Shown one piece after another: positions 1 to 5,575 of a DNA stretch of 5,630 nucleotides; positions within the stretch are counted from its first letter, which is position 1, and each line of letters starts with the position of its first letter. The notes under the pieces are model-generated. The model ran no database searches. It was not told the origin of the DNA and was given only the letters and a program-made list of their open reading frames with translations. This DNA comes from Verrucomicrobiota bacterium (GTDB lineage Bacteria; Verrucomicrobiota; Verrucomicrobiia; Verrucomicrobiales; DEV007). Both the position numbers and the translations under genes were made by a program. The stretch covers positions 1 through 5,630 of the forward strand of contig JAQCER010000278.1 of NCBI GenBank assembly GCA_027618625.1, written 5' to 3'.

Positions 1-1370
1 CGCGAGGAGAAGAACATCTCCGCCCCCACGAGCGGCACTTCCTCGGGCGAACCGGGAGTCGGCAGGCTGGAGGTCTGGACCACGGCGACGACGGCATCGG
101 TCGCGAGATCGACCACCGAGACGTTCCGCGACACAAAGTTCGCGACATAGGCGCGCGCGCCGTCGCTTGTAATCGCGATCCCCTGCGGATTCTTGCCGGC
201 GTTGACGCCGCTCGTCGCGGCATTGTCGGGATCGTTGAGGTCGATGTAGCGGGTCTGGTCGGCCCCGCCGGTGAACGAAAGGTCTCCCGCCGCATCGACG
301 TTCAGCTTCACCAGCAGGTCGCTCCCCGCGGAGACGACATAGGCGTTGCCCGCGCCACTCTTGTTCGTGAAACCCATCGCCCAGGCGTTCGCGAAGAAGA
401 GCTTGCGCTTGCCCGCCTCGGGGTTCCTCGCGCCCAGGTGGAGGTTGAGCGACTTCGCGGGCGCGTCGGAGGGACTGACGCCGGTCACGCCGTCGATGAC
501 GTTGACGTAGGCATGGGTGTCCAGATTGAAGCGCAGGGGCCCGGAGGGAGACGCGGCGATGTTCGGCAGATAGGCCTGGTCGCCGCGGATCACGACGCTT
601 TGCAATTGGTTGGGAAAGGCCGAGGTGTCCGTCCCGAGACCGGGAAACTGGAAGCCCGTGACGGAAGGGGCGAGCGCAACTGTGCGCGCCACTTTGTAGT
701 CGCCGATGACGTTGGAGTTCGTGTCGATGTCGATCGCGGCGACGAGCCCCTCTCGCCCGAGATCGTCTCCCTGCCGACCGCCGGGCTTCGTGAACGAAAG
801 GAACCGGGTCACGTAGAGCTTCGTGCTGTCTGCGGAGACGGCCAGACCCCGCGGCTGGAAGTGGCGCTTCCGGTCGGGATCGTTCGCCACGCTGTCGCGC
901 AGGTCCACATGACCGACCACGGTGCGGGCCACGGCGTCGATCACCGTGACGGAGTTCTGCGAGCTGTTCGCCACGAAGACCCGTTTTCCATCCGGCGAGC
1001 ACACGATGTTCCAAGGCTCGGCTCCGGTGACGATGTGGCCGTTGACTCCGACCGTGGCATCCACGGCTGCGCTGAACGTTCCCCAAGCCGGATCGTTGAT
1101 CCGGATGACCGTCGCCGTGCCAGCTGCCGCGTTCGCCACGAAGGCATACTGGCCGTTCGGCGTCAGCGCGATGCTCTGGGGTTCGTCCCCCACGGGAACG
1201 GTGGCGAGTCGCGCGTTCGTGTCCGGGCGGATGACGCTGACGCTGTCTTCGTCAGGATTCACGACCCAGATCAACCTGTCGTTGCTGGAGATCGCGATCG
1301 GACTGGAGGTGGTCTGGGCTTCGGCGCAGACGGCCAGGAGCGGCAGGCTGAGCCAGCGAGGCCGCCAAAT
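1..1370 (-). CDS. Secreted YVTN-type beta-propeller protein, 3' end outside the window, start codon uncertain
   Basis: The minus-strand frame is open without a stop from 1409 to the left edge, about 469 codons. Beta-propeller repeats recur along it: RLIWVVNPDEDSVSVI near 1280-1230, KRVFVANSSQNSVTVID near 990-940, and ARAYVANFVSRNVSVVDLAT near 165-105. Each has the YVTN pattern (aromatic-V-A/T-N, then V-S-V-I/V-D). Such propellers are usually extracytoplasmic. A signal peptide fits: WRPRWLSLPLLAVCAEA, with basic residues, a hydrophobic core and an A-E-A cleavage site, at about 1367-1317. The last visible residues, GAEMFFSS, resemble the opening of MauG / cytochrome c peroxidase-like haem domains (LGxxLFFD), so a haem domain may follow; this is inference. 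No ATG, GTG or TTG precedes the signal peptide in frame. The coordinate given uses an ATT at 1370-1368. An ATG at 1413-1411 is in the wrong frame by one base, and TTG at 1274 or GTG at 1262 would remove the signal peptide. The substrate or ligand is unknown. Confidence 0.85.
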   Translation of the reverse strand, partial: MWRPRWLSLPLLAVCAEAQTTSSPIAISSNDRLIWVVNPDEDSVSVIRPDTNARLATVPVGDEPQSIALTPNGQYAFVANAAAGTATVIRINDPAWGTFSAAVDATVGVNGHIVTGAEPWNIVCSPDGKRVFVANSSQNSVTVIDAVARTVVGHVDLRDSVANDPDRKRHFQPRGLAVSADSTKLYVTRFLSFTKPGGRQGDDLGREGLVAAIDIDTNSNVIGDYKVARTVALAPSVTGFQFPGLGTDTSAFPNQLQSVVIRGDQAYLPNIAASPSGPLRFNLDTHAYVNVIDGVTGVSPSDAPAKSLNLHLGARNPEAGKRKLFFANAWAMGFTNKSGAGNAYVVSAGSDLLVKLNVDAAGDLSFTGGADQTRYIDLNDPDNAATSGVNAGKNPQGIAITSDGARAYVANFVSRNVSVVDLATDAVVAVVQTSSLPTPGSPEEVPLVGAEMFFSS

Positions 1371-1488
1371 GGGCGAACGTCCGCCGTCCGCTTTGGAGAG
1401 AGATTGGTGTCATTTTTTGTGGAATTGCTAGTGGTTGTTCAGATTTCGGTACCAAGAAGTGACATGGCTTCATGCACAGGCGGAAGGC

Positions 1489-1502
1489 GACCAAGCTTGG
1501 TC
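1489..1502. promoter_or_regulatory. 14-bp perfect palindrome, possible operator
   Basis: GACCAAGCTTGGTC is identical to its own reverse complement. It lies about 76 bases upstream of the out-of-frame ATG at 1413 and about 120 upstream of the signal-peptide region. On the minus strand it overlaps a TTGACC hexamer that could act as a -35 box. A dimeric regulator site would fit, but no second copy or consensus -10 box supports this. Confidence 0.3.
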
Positions 1503-1609
1503 AAGTCTCAAAGGTTCCGAGTCTGACCAATGGAAACGGAACCACCCGCCGTGCGTTCAGCCGAGCGAATGCGAGCGGACGTTGAACGGGACGGATTGAG
1601 CCGAGGACA

Positions 1610-1664
1610 CTCTCTCCCCCACAATGGGAATCGTGGCGCGATGCGCCGTGACTTGCGGAGAGAG
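1610..1664. other. Possible three-way stem-loop structure
   Basis: An outer stem CTCTCTCC (1610-1617) with GGAGAGAG (1657-1664) encloses two small hairpins: CCCA/TGGG (1618-1621 with 1625-1628) and GGCGC/GCGCC (1635-1639 with 1643-1647). The fold is perfectly paired as listed, but the arms are short. No known RNA family is recognised and the strand is unknown. Confidence 0.25.
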
Positions 1665-1790
1665 AATCCTGCGGACGCCTACCAAACGTGCATGCAGATT
1701 CATGCCGGGAGCATGTTGGTTTTTGTCGCCGCAGTCAACATTCAAGTTGAACGCGATCGAAAAAAGAAAGTAAAAGCCGTTTGGGCTCTG

Positions 1791-1794
1791 CTAG
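1791..1794. repeat. Left CTAG target-site duplication
   Basis: CTAG here is matched by CTAG at 3941-3944. Because CTAG is its own reverse complement, it could equally be the outermost part of the inverted repeat. A 4-bp duplication is the simpler reading, because the ends would then begin with CC. Confidence 0.6.
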
Positions 1795-1834
1795 CCTGGA
1801 TTCCCATGGATCCCTTTGGGCCTAACATTTTGGG
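1791..1834 (+). repeat. Left terminal inverted repeat of the insertion sequence, with flanking CTAG
   Basis: Read forward from 1791, the first 17 bases (CTAGCCTGGATTCCCAT) match exactly the reverse complement of 3928-3944. After a divergent stretch of 12-13 bases, CCTAAC and then TTTGGG match again at near-equal distance from the end, giving an imperfect repeat of about 44 bases. The first four bases are probably target duplication rather than element. Confidence 0.85.
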
Positions 1835-1907
1835 CTTGGTAGCGGGATCGGATTTAACTCACTCGGGGAGATCTTCTGTCGTTAGGTGGCGTCTTTATCC
1901 CACGTGA

Positions 1908-1917
1908 CTGGAAGAGC
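1908..1917 (+). repeat. Subterminal 10-base inverted match, left copy
   Basis: CTGGAAGAGC is repeated in inverted orientation at 3810-3819. The two copies lie about 117 and 125 bases inside the respective ends, and each is preceded by CCC six bases outward. Subterminal transposase-binding sites would look like this, but a chance 10-base match is not excluded. Confidence 0.35.
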
Positions 1918-1938
1918 ACTGGACCACTGGGCCGCTGA

Positions 1939-3687
1939 TTATCCGAAGACGAATTGCAGGCGGCGGCCACCAAGCCAGGGGATGCGGGTGCGCTTGCGAT
2001 CGAAGCCGGCTTTGAGCAAGTAAGGATTGTGCGCGCGCTTCTGAAACTGAATCGTGATGGCGGACTGGTCGATGGTCACGACCGCGGTGGCATCGATGAA
2101 GTCGCGGAAGATGCGCCGGGATTTTGCGTCGGTGTATTCCTTTCCGATTTCAGCCCCAAGAAGCCGATAGAGACTGCTGGCCATGAGCGTGAGTTGGAGG
2201 TCACAGTTGACCTTCATGGCCACGGCCGAGGAGAGCGCGTCCATGTGGAAGAAGTCGATGCCATCGGCGATCCCGTTCTCGATGAGCATGCGCTGAGCGT
2301 AGCGATCGATGAGCTTGGTCGGCGAGCGACGCAGCTGATTGGTAAGCAAGAGAGTTGGCTTGTCGTGGCCAAGATCGCGTACGGCAAGTTGACGTATTGG
2401 ACCTTCGTAGTCACTCAAGCGGATCTTGGTCTCGAGCACTTTCGGCGTCCTGAATGCGCGGGACACATTGCTGAGATGGATTTGCCGCCAGGCCGATCCG
2501 GAAGCCTGGCGCAGTTCTTCGAGCAGCGTGTCGGAGCGGCGGCGCAGTGTGATGAAATCGATCCCCATTTTGTTGAGCTCGTTGAGATTGGCGTAGGTCG
2601 TCAACTTGGAATCAAAGACCAGCTCCTGTGGCAGGCGGCCGGTTCTCTCCTTCCAGAACTCGACGAACTTCAAGATCTCGTCGTTCTGCTGCTCCTTGCG
2701 CAAATCGCCGTTTGCATAACAGAACACCCGCGTCTCGGAGTCTTGGGCCACGAATGCCAGCACGCCCTTCTGCTTGCGGCTGCGCTTGGAGATGTAGTGC
2801 TTCTGCATGAGCGCGTCCTCGCCGTGGAAGGGAATGGTGTGGAAATCAAGATCCAGCGAGCCGCCTCTCTTGAGCCCAAGTTTCTTCACGGCGTCAAACC
2901 ACGATTGCATGATCCTCGGGTAGCAGTCCGGCTCGATGCGGCAGCTGTACTCCGTGAGAAAGGAGCGCTTGGGAATCACATTGAGCCCGGCAAAGAGCGC
3001 CAGGCCCTCGTCGAAGACGTAGCTCATGACGTGGCTGTGCCGGGCGCTGCCGAACAACTTCATGGCCAGCAGCGAGCGAATCGCATGCGCCGCCGGCATC
3101 ATCTTGGTGCCCGGGAACTTGGCCTCGGCAAGCATGCTCTCAAGAGGAATCCTGGCAAGGTAGGGCAGAAACAAGAAGAGGCCGCCGACCTTGGTTCGGA
3201 ACGTGCGTTCGGATAAGTCGAGGGCTCGGGCGTCGGCGACATCCGCAGCGTCGGGTCGAGTCGTCGCGGGCCGTTCGTCGTCTCTGCGCCGGGGCAGACG
3301 GGCGAATCCCTCCTCTTTGAGAATGGTGGAAATCGACGCCGCGCTGAGCTTTTCTCCGCTCTGCACCAGGGCATCGCGGATATCGTAGACTGAGGAGTTC
3401 TGCTTGCGCAGGGTGATGATCATTTGACGGACTCTTTCCCTGAGCGGCGGAGATTTGGCTTTCTTGGTTGGTGGGAGAAAGAACTCGCGCCCGGGGTTGC
3501 GGCGGAATTCATGGCACAAGACACGAAAGCTTCCCGGTGTGTAGCCGAAACGTTCGGCGGTCAGCGCCGAAGGGACATTGTCGACGAAGAACGCGCGCAG
3601 AGCTTCGTACTGCCGATGAGTGGCATTGGAGGGAAGCAGGAAGGCGTCGGCCACGCCTGTTATCTCTTTACCTGAACTGATAATCAC
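1939..3687 (-). CDS. DDE transposase, 582 residues, intact
   Basis: The protein should cut and rejoin the ends of the surrounding element. Residues 26-62 (YEALRAFFVDN...GYTPGSFRVLCHEF) and 99-128 (SVYDIRDALV...ISTILKEEGF) look like two helix-turn-helix DNA-binding segments. A basic linker (LPRRRDDERP) follows. The catalytic RNase H-like domain covers roughly 270-515. The first Asp is D281 or D279 (GGSLDLDFH), the second is D359 (LVFDSKLT), and Glu is E470 in YAQRMLIEN, which fits the Y-(2)-R-(3)-E signature of IS4-type enzymes. The usual downstream Lys/Arg of that signature is not obvious. The start is GTG at 3687-3685, since the next codon but four upstream is TGA and no other start occurs before residue 89. 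The stop is TAA at 1941-1939. There is no frameshift or programmed slippage site, and most length beyond typical IS1380 enzymes is the N-terminal extension. Confidence 0.92.
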   Translation of the reverse strand: MIISSGKEITGVADAFLLPSNATHRQYEALRAFFVDNVPSALTAERFGYTPGSFRVLCHEFRRNPGREFFLPPTKKAKSPPLRERVRQMIITLRKQNSSVYDIRDALVQSGEKLSAASISTILKEEGFARLPRRRDDERPATTRPDAADVADARALDLSERTFRTKVGGLFLFLPYLARIPLESMLAEAKFPGTKMMPAAHAIRSLLAMKLFGSARHSHVMSYVFDEGLALFAGLNVIPKRSFLTEYSCRIEPDCYPRIMQSWFDAVKKLGLKRGGSLDLDFHTIPFHGEDALMQKHYISKRSRKQKGVLAFVAQDSETRVFCYANGDLRKEQQNDEILKFVEFWKERTGRLPQELVFDSKLTTYANLNELNKMGIDFITLRRRSDTLLEELRQASGSAWRQIHLSNVSRAFRTPKVLETKIRLSDYEGPIRQLAVRDLGHDKPTLLLTNQLRRSPTKLIDRYAQRMLIENGIADGIDFFHMDALSSAVAMKVNCDLQLTLMASSLYRLLGAEIGKEYTDAKSRRIFRDFIDATAVVTIDQSAITIQFQKRAHNPYLLKAGFDRKRTRIPWLGGRRLQFVFG

Positions 3688-3900
3688 ACTGCCACCATCT
3701 CAAGTCAATCACGCCCGTCAAAGAAAAAAGCGTTAAAAATCAATAAAAGTTAAATATATGCTTAAATTGACCACAATTGGCCGATTACGTGTCTCCCGCG
3801 AGAACTTCGGCTCTTCCAGATAACAGGGTGGCAACGAACTATAAAAAAAAGATTCCACTAATCCAAATCCCATCAAACCGCCGAATTTCGCAACTTTCGT
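3688..3900 (-). promoter_or_regulatory. AT-rich leader and probable promoter region of the transposase gene
   Basis: This non-coding stretch inside the element is far richer in A and T than its surroundings, especially 3720-3775 and 3840-3880. On the minus strand a TATATT hexamer (3758-3753) resembles a -10 box, but no well-spaced TTGACA-like hexamer precedes it. The ribosome site near the GTG is weak (GGTGG, a few bases upstream). Low transposase expression would be expected, though that is inference. Confidence 0.35.
3810..3819 (-). repeat. Subterminal 10-base inverted match, right copy
   Basis: GCTCTTCCAG on the plus strand is the reverse complement of 1908-1917. It sits in the AT-rich leader upstream of the transposase gene, about 125 bases from the right end. 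Confidence 0.35.
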
Positions 3901-3944
3901 CCCAAATTCGTTAGGACTCGACGTGCGATGGGAATCCAGGCTAG
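3901..3944 (-). repeat. Right terminal inverted repeat of the insertion sequence, with flanking CTAG
   Basis: Read on the minus strand from 3944, this repeats the left end: 17 identical bases, then CCTAAC and TTTGGG blocks after a variable segment. The TTGGG block ends 44 bases in on both sides, with one compensating gap. The outermost CTAG (3941-3944) is probably target duplication. Confidence 0.85.
3941..3944. repeat. Right CTAG target-site duplication
   Basis: This is the partner of CTAG at 1791-1794. With the element removed, the host sequence would read from ...GGGCTCTG through one CTAG into GGTGGCGGCTG... . Confidence 0.6.
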
Positions 3945-3961
3945 GGTGGCGGCTGAAGCGT

Positions 3962-3982
3962 CCGCATCAGAAACTCATGCGG
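3962..3982. repeat. Hairpin CCGCAT/ATGCGG
   Basis: CCGCAT (3962-3967) pairs with ATGCGG (3977-3982) across a 9-base loop. There is no T-run on either side, so it is not an intrinsic terminator. It could be part of a REP-like intergenic repeat next to the insertion site. Confidence 0.3.
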
Positions 3983-4122
3983 CCGCGGGCGAGCAGAGTG
4001 TCGATGAAGTCCAGGCAGGAAAAGTGCTGGATTGTGCGAGCATGCCGGGGATTACCGGTGGTGCAGCCATGCTGCGGCGATGGGTGGGAATGTGGTGTCG
4101 CGTCGGGGGCTTGCGCGAGCAT
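3967..4122 (-). pseudogene. Possible short ORF or gene remnant, 51 codons
   Basis: A minus-strand frame is open from a TAA at 4188-4186 to a TGA at 3969-3967, with one ATG at 4122. Its C-terminal half reads TTGNPRHARTIQHFSCLDF and continues to LLARGRMSF, a mixed composition that looks more protein-like than the Pro/Ser/Ala-rich front half. No family is recognised and no ribosome site is evident. It may be a decayed gene end or the chance translation of a dispersed repeat. The insertion sequence ends about 22 bases beyond its stop. Confidence 0.2.
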
Positions 4123-4163
4123 GGGGGCGGACGAAGTGGACGGCGACGAGGCTGCGCGAGCAT
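4033..4163 (+). repeat. Three short direct repeats TGYGCGAGCAT-like
   Basis: TGTGCGAGCAT (4033-4043), TGCGCGAGCAT (4112-4122) and TGCGCGAGCAT (4153-4163) recur with unequal spacing of 79 and 41 bases. The last two are identical over 11 bases. Unequal spacing argues against CRISPR. They may be remnants of a repeated intergenic element or chance in a G/C-rich stretch. Confidence 0.3.
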
Positions 4164-4213
4164 CAGCGTTGTCGGGAGCGCTACTTTAATGAGGGAGGAG
4201 TGTTAGGAAGTCT

Positions 4214-4248
4214 GGCGTTTTCGGATAGATTTTTCGAACGAGAACGCC
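4214..4248. other. Stem-loop, 10-bp stem
   Basis: GGCGTTTTCG (4214-4223) pairs with CGAGAACGCC (4239-4248), including one G-T wobble, around a 15-base T-rich loop. No U-tract follows on either strand, so an intrinsic terminator is not supported. It could be a structured RNA element or a protein-binding site. Confidence 0.3.
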
Positions 4249-4384
4249 CGAAGTTTGGCGAGAAGCGGGAGTCTGGGGCATGCGCAATGAACGGTGGCGA
4301 ATGGGGCGGCGTGATGGAGATGCGAAATCTGGGCCAATAGAGGTGAGTCTAGGAAGATTCTGATCCACTTCGTGATCGAGACGA

Positions 4385-4416
4385 TTGAATCGTTTCAACC
4401 CGGCCTGTGTTACTAT
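4385..4416 (+). promoter_or_regulatory. Weak candidate plus-strand promoter next to a quasi-palindrome
   Basis: TGTTACTAT (4408-4416) has the form of an extended -10 box, and TTGAAT (4385-4390) could be a -35 box with a long 20-base spacer. TTGAAT overlaps the inverted repeat ACGATT-G-AATCGT (4381-4393). No plus-strand gene follows, so any transcript would be a short RNA or antisense to the end of the dehydrogenase gene. Chance occurrence is likely. Confidence 0.15.
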
Positions 4417-4489
4417 TCTGGAACTGCGAGGACGCATCCGCAATCCATCCCTCTCTCAAATCGAACGGATTCCCTGAACCTGTGAGAGG

Positions 4490-5407
4490 TTACGATTTTT
4501 GATGTGTCTGGTTTACCGTATTGGGGCTCTGGGGAGGACTTTGATAACGTTTGAACAAAGCCTGTGTGCCATCATCTTCGCAGCCGTCGCTCGCCAGCTG
4601 ATCATAAAGTTTCTTTGCGAGTTTGAGACCAGGCAAGTCAAGGTGCATGCCTTCTGCGGATTCGATGGCGATACGCATGTCTTTGATGAAATGCTTCACA
4701 AAGAAACCGGGAGCGTAGTCGTTGTTCAAGATGCGGGGCCCAAGATTTGAGAGAGACCAGCTGCCAGCGGCTCCGCTTTCGATGCTTTTCAGAACCGTTG
4801 CAGGATCGAGTCCGGATTTTTTTGCATAGGCGAGTGACTCGCATACGCCGAGCATTCCTGAGGCGATGGCAATTTGATTACACATCTTGGTGTGCTGGCC
4901 GGAACCTGCCTTGCCCTGATAGACGATGTTTTTGCCCATGCATGCGAGCACGGGGAGGGCTCTGTCGAACGTCTCGCGGTCACCTCCCACCATGATTGAC
5001 AGTCGCGCTTCGCGGGCTCCGATGTCGCCACCTGAAACCGGCGCATCAAGGGCGCTCATCCCGGCGGTGGCGGCAGCATCTGCGATCGTTACTGCAAGCG
5101 CCGGGCTGGAAGTTGTCATGTCGATCAGGACGGACCCGGCTTGCGCATTTTCGATGATGCCGCCTTTGCCCAGATACACCGCCTCGACGTCGGCAGGGTA
5201 GCCGACGATAGTGATGACGGCCCGCGAGACCGCAGCGGCTGCTCCCGGTGAATCATGCCAAACGGCACCTGCATTCAAAAGGTCAGCGGCCCTGGATTTG
5301 GTGCGATTGTGGATATGCACCGGATGTCCGGCGGCGAGCAGGTGCCCGGCCATGCTCCGGCCCATGACACCTGTTCCGATGAATGCGATTGCTGGAAGTT
5401 GCGACAT
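4490..5407 (-). CDS. NAD(P)-dependent beta-hydroxyacid dehydrogenase (3-hydroxyisobutyrate / 2-hydroxy-3-oxopropionate reductase family)
   Basis: This cytosolic enzyme of 305 residues should oxidise a beta-hydroxyacid, or reduce the matching semialdehyde, with a nicotinamide cofactor. The Rossmann domain opens at residue 7 with IAFIGTGVMG, whose glycines at 11, 13 and 16 bind the dinucleotide. NRT at 34-36, at the end of the second strand, is the pattern that favours NADP in this family. DAPVSGGDIGA (121-131) is the substrate-binding loop, and GQHTKMCNQ (170-178) carries the catalytic Lys174 and Asn177. KD at 242-243 is the conserved C-terminal pair. The helical dimer domain runs from about 165 to 287, followed by a polar tail. 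Length is normal and no key residue is missing. The ATG at 5407 starts six residues before the first strand, as usual. AAAGGG lies rather far upstream (about 15 bases). The exact substrate cannot be told from sequence, and no pathway partner is adjacent. Confidence 0.93.
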   Translation of the reverse strand: MSQLPAIAFIGTGVMGRSMAGHLLAAGHPVHIHNRTKSRAADLLNAGAVWHDSPGAAAAVSRAVITIVGYPADVEAVYLGKGGIIENAQAGSVLIDMTTSSPALAVTIADAAATAGMSALDAPVSGGDIGAREARLSIMVGGDRETFDRALPVLACMGKNIVYQGKAGSGQHTKMCNQIAIASGMLGVCESLAYAKKSGLDPATVLKSIESGAAGSWSLSNLGPRILNNDYAPGFFVKHFIKDMRIAIESAEGMHLDLPGLKLAKKLYDQLASDGCEDDGTQALFKRYQSPPQSPNTVNQTHQKS

Positions 5408-5439
5408 GCTGCAACGCTATGCCCTTTACGTCTCGAAGG

Positions 5440-5476
5440 AAAACAAGAAAAGCCGGGCCGTCTGAGCCGGCCCGGC
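5440..5476 (-). terminator. Intrinsic terminator, reading leftward
   Basis: GCCGGGCC (5452-5459) and GGCCCGGC (5469-5476) form a perfect 8-bp G/C stem with a 9-base loop. On the minus strand it is followed by TTTTCTTGTTTT (5451-5440). This is a textbook rho-independent terminator for transcription arriving from the right. It ends about 30 bases before the dehydrogenase ATG, leaving almost no room for a promoter between them. Confidence 0.8.
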
Positions 5477-5544
5477 GCACGGAACAATAAACTGCCGAAT
5501 GATGCTTTGATGGTAGAGGGAGCCTGATCTCGAATACGGGCGGA

Positions 5545-5575
5545 CTGTAAAGTGTCGGGCGATCTGTAAAGTGTC
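5545..5575 (+). repeat. Tandem-spaced direct repeat CTGTAAAGTGTC, two copies
   Basis: CTGTAAAGTGTC occurs at 5545-5556 and again at 5564-5575, 19 bases apart start to start. A partial inverted relative (GGACTTTA) follows at 5590-5597. Two exact 12-base copies within 31 bases are unlikely by chance. Confidence 0.8.

Larger units (their letters stand above)
1414..1790. other. Gene-free spacer upstream of the propeller gene
   Basis: No convincing gene is seen on either strand. An open plus-strand frame from 1530 runs on to 1907 across the insertion-sequence boundary at 1791-1795, so it is not an ancestral gene. The spacer should hold the propeller gene's promoter, reading leftward. A TTGACC hexamer occurs on the minus strand at 1505-1500 next to a palindrome, but no good -10 box follows. 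No clear Shine-Dalgarno sequence precedes the ATG at 1413. An A-rich stretch lies at 1760-1777. Confidence 0.7.
1795..3940 (-). mobile_element. Complete insertion sequence, single DDE transposase (IS1380/IS4-superfamily-like)
   Basis: The element is bounded by inverted repeats beginning CCTGGATTCCCAT at both ends and flanked on each side by CTAG, the likely 4-bp target duplication. Between the ends lie one long minus-strand transposase gene (1939-3687), a left non-coding end of about 140 bp, and a right non-coding end of about 250 bp that is strikingly AT-rich. Ends beginning CC, a 4-bp duplication and an IS4-type DDE transposase agree with what is known of the IS1380 family. However, the transposase is longer than most IS1380 members, so IS1634 or an unclassified group remains possible. 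Ends, duplication and reading frame are all intact, so the copy may be recent and functional. It sits between two host genes and disrupts neither. Confidence 0.85.
3945..4489. other. Gene-free spacer between the insertion sequence and the dehydrogenase gene
   Basis: No convincing complete gene is seen. Two plus-strand open frames begin at 3923-3928 inside the terminal repeat of the insertion sequence and cross its boundary, so they are not ancestral genes. The stretch holds short repeats, two hairpins and a possible minus-strand gene remnant, listed separately. The dehydrogenase stop is TAA at 4492-4490, and no strong T-tailed terminator reading leftward follows it. Confidence 0.6.

Noticed and set aside
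438..1526. Long plus-strand open frame of 362 codons, with a smaller one at 922-1431
   Set aside because: It is antisense to the propeller gene, whose minus-strand translation shows clear repeated YVTN motifs. The plus translation is Arg/Gly/Asp-rich without domains, as expected of a shadow in G/C-rich DNA.
1530..1907. Plus-strand open frame of 125 codons
   Set aside because: It runs from host sequence across the insertion-sequence boundary at 1791-1795, so it cannot be an original gene. Composition is not protein-like.
1954..3216. Plus-strand open frame of 420 codons
   Set aside because: It lies fully antisense to the transposase gene, whose DDE motifs are clear. No family features are seen in the plus translation.
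1885..3832. GGTGGC at 1885-1890 and 3827-3832 as a target duplication for a shorter element
   Set aside because: The adjoining sequences do not align as inverted repeats at equal distance, whereas the 1791/3944 ends match over 17 perfect bases with CTAG on both sides.
4033..4163. CRISPR-like array
   Set aside because: Only three 11-base repeats with unequal spacing of 79 and 41 bases; no array structure and no cas genes.
3923..4340. Overlapping plus-strand open frames of 88-102 codons
   Set aside because: Two of them start inside the right terminal repeat and cross the element boundary. The third (4032-4340) has no recognisable motif or ribosome site.
5275..5487. Minus-strand open frames overlapping the dehydrogenase start
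   Set aside because: They overlap the well-supported Rossmann domain in other frames and run through the terminator hairpin; shadows.
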